Shown: piece by piece, positions 60,355-64,000 of the stretch
Position numbering within the stretch: the stretch's first letter is position 1
Layout of the letters: every line of letters begins with the position of its first letter
DNA from: JBCCOW01 sp039025855
GTDB taxonomy: Bacteria; Planctomycetota; Phycisphaerae; Phycisphaerales; Phycisphaeraceae
Assembly (NCBI GenBank): GCA_039025855.1
Contig: JBCCNL010000005.1
Span: 62,001 to 126,000 of the forward strand
Direction of reading: 5' to 3'
DNA length: 64,000 bases
Position numbers and translations under genes: made by a program
The notes under the pieces: generated by a model
Database searches by the model: none
What the model was told of the DNA's origin: nothing
Seen by the model: the letters and a program-made list of their open reading frames with translations, nothing else

Positions 60355-61385
60355 CGCGGGGTCTCGGTGTTGCGTGTGGTTGGGTCCGTGAAGTGGGGGA
60401 GCAGCTCTTCGGATAGGCGCTGGAGCGTGGCGCCGATGTCTGCCCGGTTGAAGCGGAGGTTGAGGGCGAGGTGATTGATCCCGGCTGTTTCGAGCGTCTG
60501 CACGTAGTCGATCAGGCGCTTCATGCCCAGCCGCATGCCGAGGTGGATCGGTGTGGGTGGCGTGTCGGAGTCGTCGGCCAGGTCGATATAGAGCGGCTGC
60601 ATAACGGGTTTGGGCGATCGCCCGGCGTCTTCGACTCGGCCGCGCCACTCGTGGACCAGCGTTCTCTGTGACAGGGGTTCACGCGGGTAGACAATCCAGC
60701 CGTCGGCGTGTTCCGCGATCCATGCGGGGTCTTGCTGGCTGCCGCCGGTGACGAGCATGGGTAAGGATTCCGCGGTGGGCTTGGGGAGCAGGTCGATTCC
60801 GCCCGGTGAGCGGCCGAAGCCGTTCTCGAAAGCGGCGGCGGTTGGGCTCATGTGTCGGATGTAGTCGAAGCTCTCGCGAAAGCGTTGGCCGCGTTCGTGG
60901 AAGGGGATGCCCAGAGCAGGGTATTCGTCGGGCCGGTCGCCTGACGCGATGCCGAGGATCAGCCGGCCGCCCGAGAGGACGTCGACACTTGCGGCGGCCT
61001 TGGCGACGTGGGCCGGGTGCCGCAGCGGCAGGATGAGGCTGGCGACACCCAGGGCGATGGTCCGGGTCTGCCCCGCCAACAGCCCGAGATAAACGAAGGG
61101 GTCGTAGACCTGCCCGGCGTCGCCGAACGACGGGACGTCGAAAGGCACGTCACGGAGCCAAACCGCCGAGAACCCCAAGGCCTCCGCCTGCTGAATCTTC
61201 TGCACCTGCCCAGCCATATCGGGTAAGCGTGCCACCGGGTAGGCGGTGATCGGCACCACGAGGCCGACACTGAGTCGGCCGCGCTGAAACACGGCGTCGT
61301 AGCCGCGGTTGATCGGGCCGAACTTGTCTTGCTGAGGCTCGGGCGTCGTGGCCGTTGCGTGTTCGGTCATGGCGGACGGGCTCAT
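60351..61385 (-). CDS. Luciferase-like (LLM class) flavin oxidoreductase
   Basis: 344 residues. LLM features: LSVGLVVPITAYPV, AEALGFSAVWLRDVPF, VYDPFVYLGLLAGQTRTIALGV, LSGGRLILGIASGDRPDEYPALG and HADGWIVYPRE. Resembles TIGR03571-type monooxygenases using FMN or F420. The start ATG at 61383-61385 overlaps the preceding stop (ATGA); a second Met five codons later is possible. Middle of the coupled group MDR-LLM-SDR. Confidence 0.85.
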   Translation of the reverse strand: MSPSAMTEHATATTPEPQQDKFGPINRGYDAVFQRGRLSVGLVVPITAYPVARLPDMAGQVQKIQQAEALGFSAVWLRDVPFDVPSFGDAGQVYDPFVYLGLLAGQTRTIALGVASLILPLRHPAHVAKAAASVDVLSGGRLILGIASGDRPDEYPALGIPFHERGQRFRESFDYIRHMSPTAAAFENGFGRSPGGIDLLPKPTAESLPMLVTGGSQQDPAWIAEHADGWIVYPREPLSQRTLVHEWRGRVEDAGRSPKPVMQPLYIDLADDSDTPPTPIHLGMRLGMKRLIDYVQTLETAGINHLALNLRFNRADIGATLQRLSEELLPHFTDPTTRNTETPR

Positions 61386-62371
61386 GCGTTTTCGATCACG
61401 ACTTTGCCCATGGCTTTGCCGCTCTCGAGCCGGGCGTAGGCATCGGCGGCCTTGTCCAGCGTGAACCGCGTGTCGTCGAGGATGGGCTTGAGGCCGCCGG
61501 CTTCGGCGATGGTGGTGAGGTCGCGGAGGATTTCGGCGTGGTCCTCCCGCTTCACGTTGTGCAGCATCGGGATGAGCATGAACACGACGTGTAGCGAGAG
61601 CCCCTTGAAGTGGGCGACCGAGAGATCGATCTCGCACAGCGAGACGGTGGAGGCGACCTGGCCGTTGAGGGCGGCGGCGTTGAACGAGTTGAGCATGTTC
61701 ATACCGCCGACCGAGTCGAAGACGACGTCGAAGCCGGTGCCGCCGGTGTGCTGCTCGACGTAGGCCTCGACGGTTTCGGTCTTGTAGTTGATCGGGGTCG
61801 CGCCGAGGTCACGGATCAGGGCAAGCTGCGGGTCGCCGCCACCGGTGGAGTAGACGTCGGCACCGAAGTGCTTGGCGAGCTGGAGGGCGACGTGCCCGAC
61901 CCCGCCGGACCCGCCGTGGACCAGGACTTTCTGCCCGGCCTGGATGCTGGCGCGTTGGAGGCCTTCGTAGGCGGTGATGCCGACCAGGGGGATCGCGGCG
62001 GCTTCCCGCATGGAGAGGTTGCGGGGCTTGCGGGCCATCAGGCGGTGGTCGGCGAGGATGTAGTCGGCGAGTGTGCCGGGCAGGTCGGCGAGGCCGCCCG
62101 CGCAGCCGTAGACCTCCTCGCCGGCCGCGTAGCCCTCGACGCCCTCGCCGACGGCTTCAACGGTGCCGGCGAAGTCCATGCCCAGCAGTGCCGGGGTGTC
62201 CGGCGAGAGGGGCAGTTCCTTGCCCATGCTGCGGATCATGGTGTCGACGGTGTTGACGCTCGACGCGGCGATCTTGACCAGCACGTGGCCGGGTTTGATT
62301 TTGGGGACGGTGGCGGCGGCGGGCTCGAAGGCCGCGTTCTCGCCGTACTCATGGATCAGCATGGCTTTCAT
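61382..62371 (-). CDS. Zinc-independent MDR quinone oxidoreductase / alkenal reductase
   Basis: 329 residues of the medium-chain dehydrogenase superfamily: AMLIHEYGENAAFEP start, ALLGMDFAGTVEAVG, glycine-rich VHGGSGGVGHVALQLAKHFGA for NAD(P)H, YKTETVEAYV. No structural zinc cysteine cluster, so a quinone- or enone-reductase type. Group position with SDR and LLM suggests stress- or electrophile-detoxification under HxlR control. Confidence 0.88.
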   Translation of the reverse strand: MKAMLIHEYGENAAFEPAAATVPKIKPGHVLVKIAASSVNTVDTMIRSMGKELPLSPDTPALLGMDFAGTVEAVGEGVEGYAAGEEVYGCAGGLADLPGTLADYILADHRLMARKPRNLSMREAAAIPLVGITAYEGLQRASIQAGQKVLVHGGSGGVGHVALQLAKHFGADVYSTGGGDPQLALIRDLGATPINYKTETVEAYVEQHTGGTGFDVVFDSVGGMNMLNSFNAAALNGQVASTVSLCEIDLSVAHFKGLSLHVVFMLIPMLHNVKREDHAEILRDLTTIAEAGGLKPILDDTRFTLDKAADAYARLESGKAMGKVVIENA

Positions 62372-62394
62372 TGGGGCTTCCTGGTTTGATGCGG

Positions 62395-63237
62395 CTAATG
62401 GATCTCCTGGACCTGCATGACGAGGTCGTTCCAGTTGCGCTGGTTTTCGAGGTCGTGTTCCATGCCTTTGTCGTCGGCGATCGTGAACCGCTTGATGGCG
62501 GGTGTCGTGCTGGTGGCCTGGTAGAGCCAGTAGGCCTCGGCCTTGAGGGCTTCGTCGATCGGCTTGTCGATGGACTCATACACGGCTTGCTTACAGGCGT
62601 TGATCGACTCGGCGGGGAACTGGGCGATCCGCTGGGCGAGCGTGTTGACGTAGTCGTCGATCTCGTCGGCGTTGAGCGCTTTGTTGATCGTGCCGTAGGC
62701 CTCGGCCTCGTCGGCGTCGAAGTCGCGGGCGCTGAGGATGATCTCGAGGGCGCGTCCGAGCCCGGTCTGTCGGGCCATGCGTGACGCCCCGCCGCCGCAG
62801 GGGAGGATGCCCATGCCGACTTCCATCTGCATGAACTTGAACTTGCCGCGGACGGCGAACCGCATGTCGAGCGCCAAAGCAAGCTCGTGGCCACCGCCGC
62901 GGGCGAAGCCTTCGAGCTTGGCGATGGTGGCTTGGGGCAGCTTGCTGATGCGCTCGCAGACCGACTGGAGGTCGAGCAGCTGGGCCTCTTCGCGCGAGAC
63001 CTTCTCGGTGGACATGTCTTTGAGGAGGTTCGTGTCGTAGTGACAGACCCAGATTTCGGGGTGGGCCGACTGGAAGATGACGACCTTGGTGGTGCGGTCG
63101 CGTTCGAGGCGCATCGCGAGGCCGTTGAGGTCGGCGAGCATCTCCTGGCCCTGGACGTTGACGGGTGGGAAGTCGAAGGTGACGGTGAGGATGGCCCCGT
63201 CGCGTTGGGTGGAGAACGTGGTGTAAGGCTCGGGCAT
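62395..63237 (-). CDS. Enoyl-CoA hydratase/isomerase (crotonase) family protein
   Basis: 280 residues from MPEPYTTFST. Crotonase core: VTFDFPPVNVQGQEML, EGFARGGGHELALALDMRFAV (oxyanion loop) and MGILPCGGGASRMARQTG. The usual catalytic Glu region is partly diverged, so the reaction is uncertain. First gene of the minus-strand group, 74 bases from the divergent HxlR operator. Confidence 0.85.
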   Translation of the reverse strand: MPEPYTTFSTQRDGAILTVTFDFPPVNVQGQEMLADLNGLAMRLERDRTTKVVIFQSAHPEIWVCHYDTNLLKDMSTEKVSREEAQLLDLQSVCERISKLPQATIAKLEGFARGGGHELALALDMRFAVRGKFKFMQMEVGMGILPCGGGASRMARQTGLGRALEIILSARDFDADEAEAYGTINKALNADEIDDYVNTLAQRIAQFPAESINACKQAVYESIDKPIDEALKAEAYWLYQATSTTPAIKRFTIADDKGMEHDLENQRNWNDLVMQVQEIH

Positions 63238-63327
63238 GGCGGGTCCGTTCGTCGTTGATGGGTTGGGCTTGGCGGGTGGAGTTCGAGGGTTGTCACCGAT
63301 CCTATGCAAAGTATTGATATTGACAAG

Positions 63328-63347
63328 TACCTACAAAAATGTAAGTA
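63328..63347. promoter_or_regulatory. Probable HxlR operator in the divergent promoter
   Basis: TACCTACA-AAAA-TGTAAGTA, an inverted repeat with 7 of 8 matching positions, in an AT-rich 137-base gap between the crotonase gene and hxlR-like gene. Spacing and position fit autoregulated HxlR control of both directions. Confidence 0.6.
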
Positions 63348-63374
63348 TTAATATGGCTGAGGGAGCTCTAACCC

Positions 63375-63743
63375 ATGACGCGCAAGTACTGCTGGAAGAC
63401 CGGATGTGATGTAGAGGCGACGCTGAGCGTGATCGGTGGGCGTTGGAAGCCGATCCTGCTGTGTCACCTGTTGGCGGGCCGGAAGCGGTTCGGTGAGCTG
63501 CGTCGGCTGACGCCGAACGCGACGGAGCGGATGATCACGCTGCAGCTGCGGGAGCTGGAGGCGGACGGGGTGGTCTCCCGCCATGTGTATGCGGAGGTGC
63601 CGCCGCGGGTCGAGTATGAGATGACGGAGTACGGGCGGACGCTGGAACCGATTCTGCTGGCGATGCAGGGCTGGGGCCGGGGGTTTAAGGCTTTGCAGAT
63701 GTCGGGTGCGCCGGGGAACGACAATGCCGAGAACATCGCGTAG
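63375..63743 (+). CDS. HxlR-family transcriptional regulator
   Basis: 122 residues. N-terminal MTRKYCWKTGCDVEATLSVIGGRWKPILLCHLL with the redox-prone Cys pair region, then KRFGELRRLTPNATERMITLQLRELEADGVVSR (winged helix) and YEMTEYGRTLEPIL. HxlR proteins often sense quinones, aldehydes or oxidants; the adjacent MDR, LLM and SDR reductases fit such a signal. Confidence 0.92.
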   Translation: MTRKYCWKTGCDVEATLSVIGGRWKPILLCHLLAGRKRFGELRRLTPNATERMITLQLRELEADGVVSRHVYAEVPPRVEYEMTEYGRTLEPILLAMQGWGRGFKALQMSGAPGNDNAENIA

Positions 63744-63760
63744 CCGCATGACGCTTGGCG

Positions 63761-64000
63761 TCACCAGTCGGTGCGGACGGCGTGGGAGGTGGTGAGGCGG
63801 GGACCCATGGGTGGGGCGAGGGTGACGCGGAGGACGGTGGGCCGGTTCTGGAGGGCCTGGTCTCGGAGCTGGAGTTGGAAGCGGTAGGCGAAGGTGACGG
63901 GGTCGAAGTGTTCGCGCTGGTCGTCGGCGGTCTGGAGTGCCTGGTTCCAGGTGTAGAGTTTTTCGGTGGCGCGATCGGCACCGGGGGGGGCGGCGAAGAG
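63761..64000 (-). CDS. C-terminal part of an unidentified protein (partial)
   Basis: An open frame enters from the right edge and stops at TGA (63761-63763), giving about 79 residues ending TSHAVRTDW. It contains ADRATEKLYTWNQALQ and FDPVTFAYRFQLQLRDQAL. No family is recognised. Other frames in this stretch are proline/serine-rich shadows. Confidence 0.5.
   Translation of the reverse strand, partial: LFAAPPGADRATEKLYTWNQALQTADDQREHFDPVTFAYRFQLQLRDQALQNRPTVLRVTLAPPMGPRLTTSHAVRTDW

Overview
High-GC bacterial DNA, most likely from a marine, agar-degrading planctomycete of the Phycisphaerae group. The placement is inferred from many type-I sulfatases, a PEP-CTERM protein, a planctomycete-style prepilin, an FG-GAP/UnbV-type protein and agarase-type hydrolases; no rRNA or marker gene is present to confirm it. 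The window holds three unrelated blocks.

Block 1 (1-15.6 kb) is an NAD / ADP-ribose / RNA-maintenance island. On the minus strand a tightly coupled gene string runs pncB, nrtR, macro domain, pncA, PARG-like, SPFH, Nudix ADP-ribose pyrophosphatase, kptA. Two tandem inverted repeats in front of nrtR look like NrtR operators. Diverging from it on the plus strand is an array of 26 tRNA genes whose anticodons cover all 20 amino acids. The array is interrupted by a Ro60/TROVE protein, an HNH nuclease, the RNA ligase RtcB, two small hypothetical genes, two tRNA-like elements, a 5' tRNA half and a gene-free ~700-nt stretch that ends in a strong terminator. It ends at a small MerR/BldC-like gene. The genes fit together as an RNA-damage recovery unit: spare tRNAs, an RNA ligase, an RNA chaperone, a 2'-phosphotransferase that consumes NAD, and enzymes that clear ADP-ribose and salvage nicotinamide back towards NAD. 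That joint role is inference.

Block 2 (15.6-58.1 kb) is a polysaccharide-utilisation region aimed at sulfated algal galactans such as agar or porphyran. It has six sulfatases, one GH50 agarase, four GH86-like enzymes, two GH16-like enzymes, one GH2 beta-galactosidase, two GH29 enzymes, two LacI regulators, a large SSS-family symporter, a PA14/propeller/ThuA-like protein, a PEP-CTERM protein with an adjacent non-anchored paralogue, a prepilin and an FG-GAP protein. Six genes (18.3-27.5 kb) form one operon behind a LacI gene. A palindrome close to TGCTAAAGTACTTTAGCA recurs at five promoters or starts and is probably a shared operator. No SusC/SusD pair is seen.

Block 3 (58.4-64 kb) has a secreted metallophosphoesterase-like gene, a lone tRNA-Pro, and a minus-strand group (crotonase, zinc-less MDR reductase, luciferase-like oxidoreductase, SDR) divergent from an HxlR regulator, with a likely HxlR operator between them. 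Genes run off both ends of the window.
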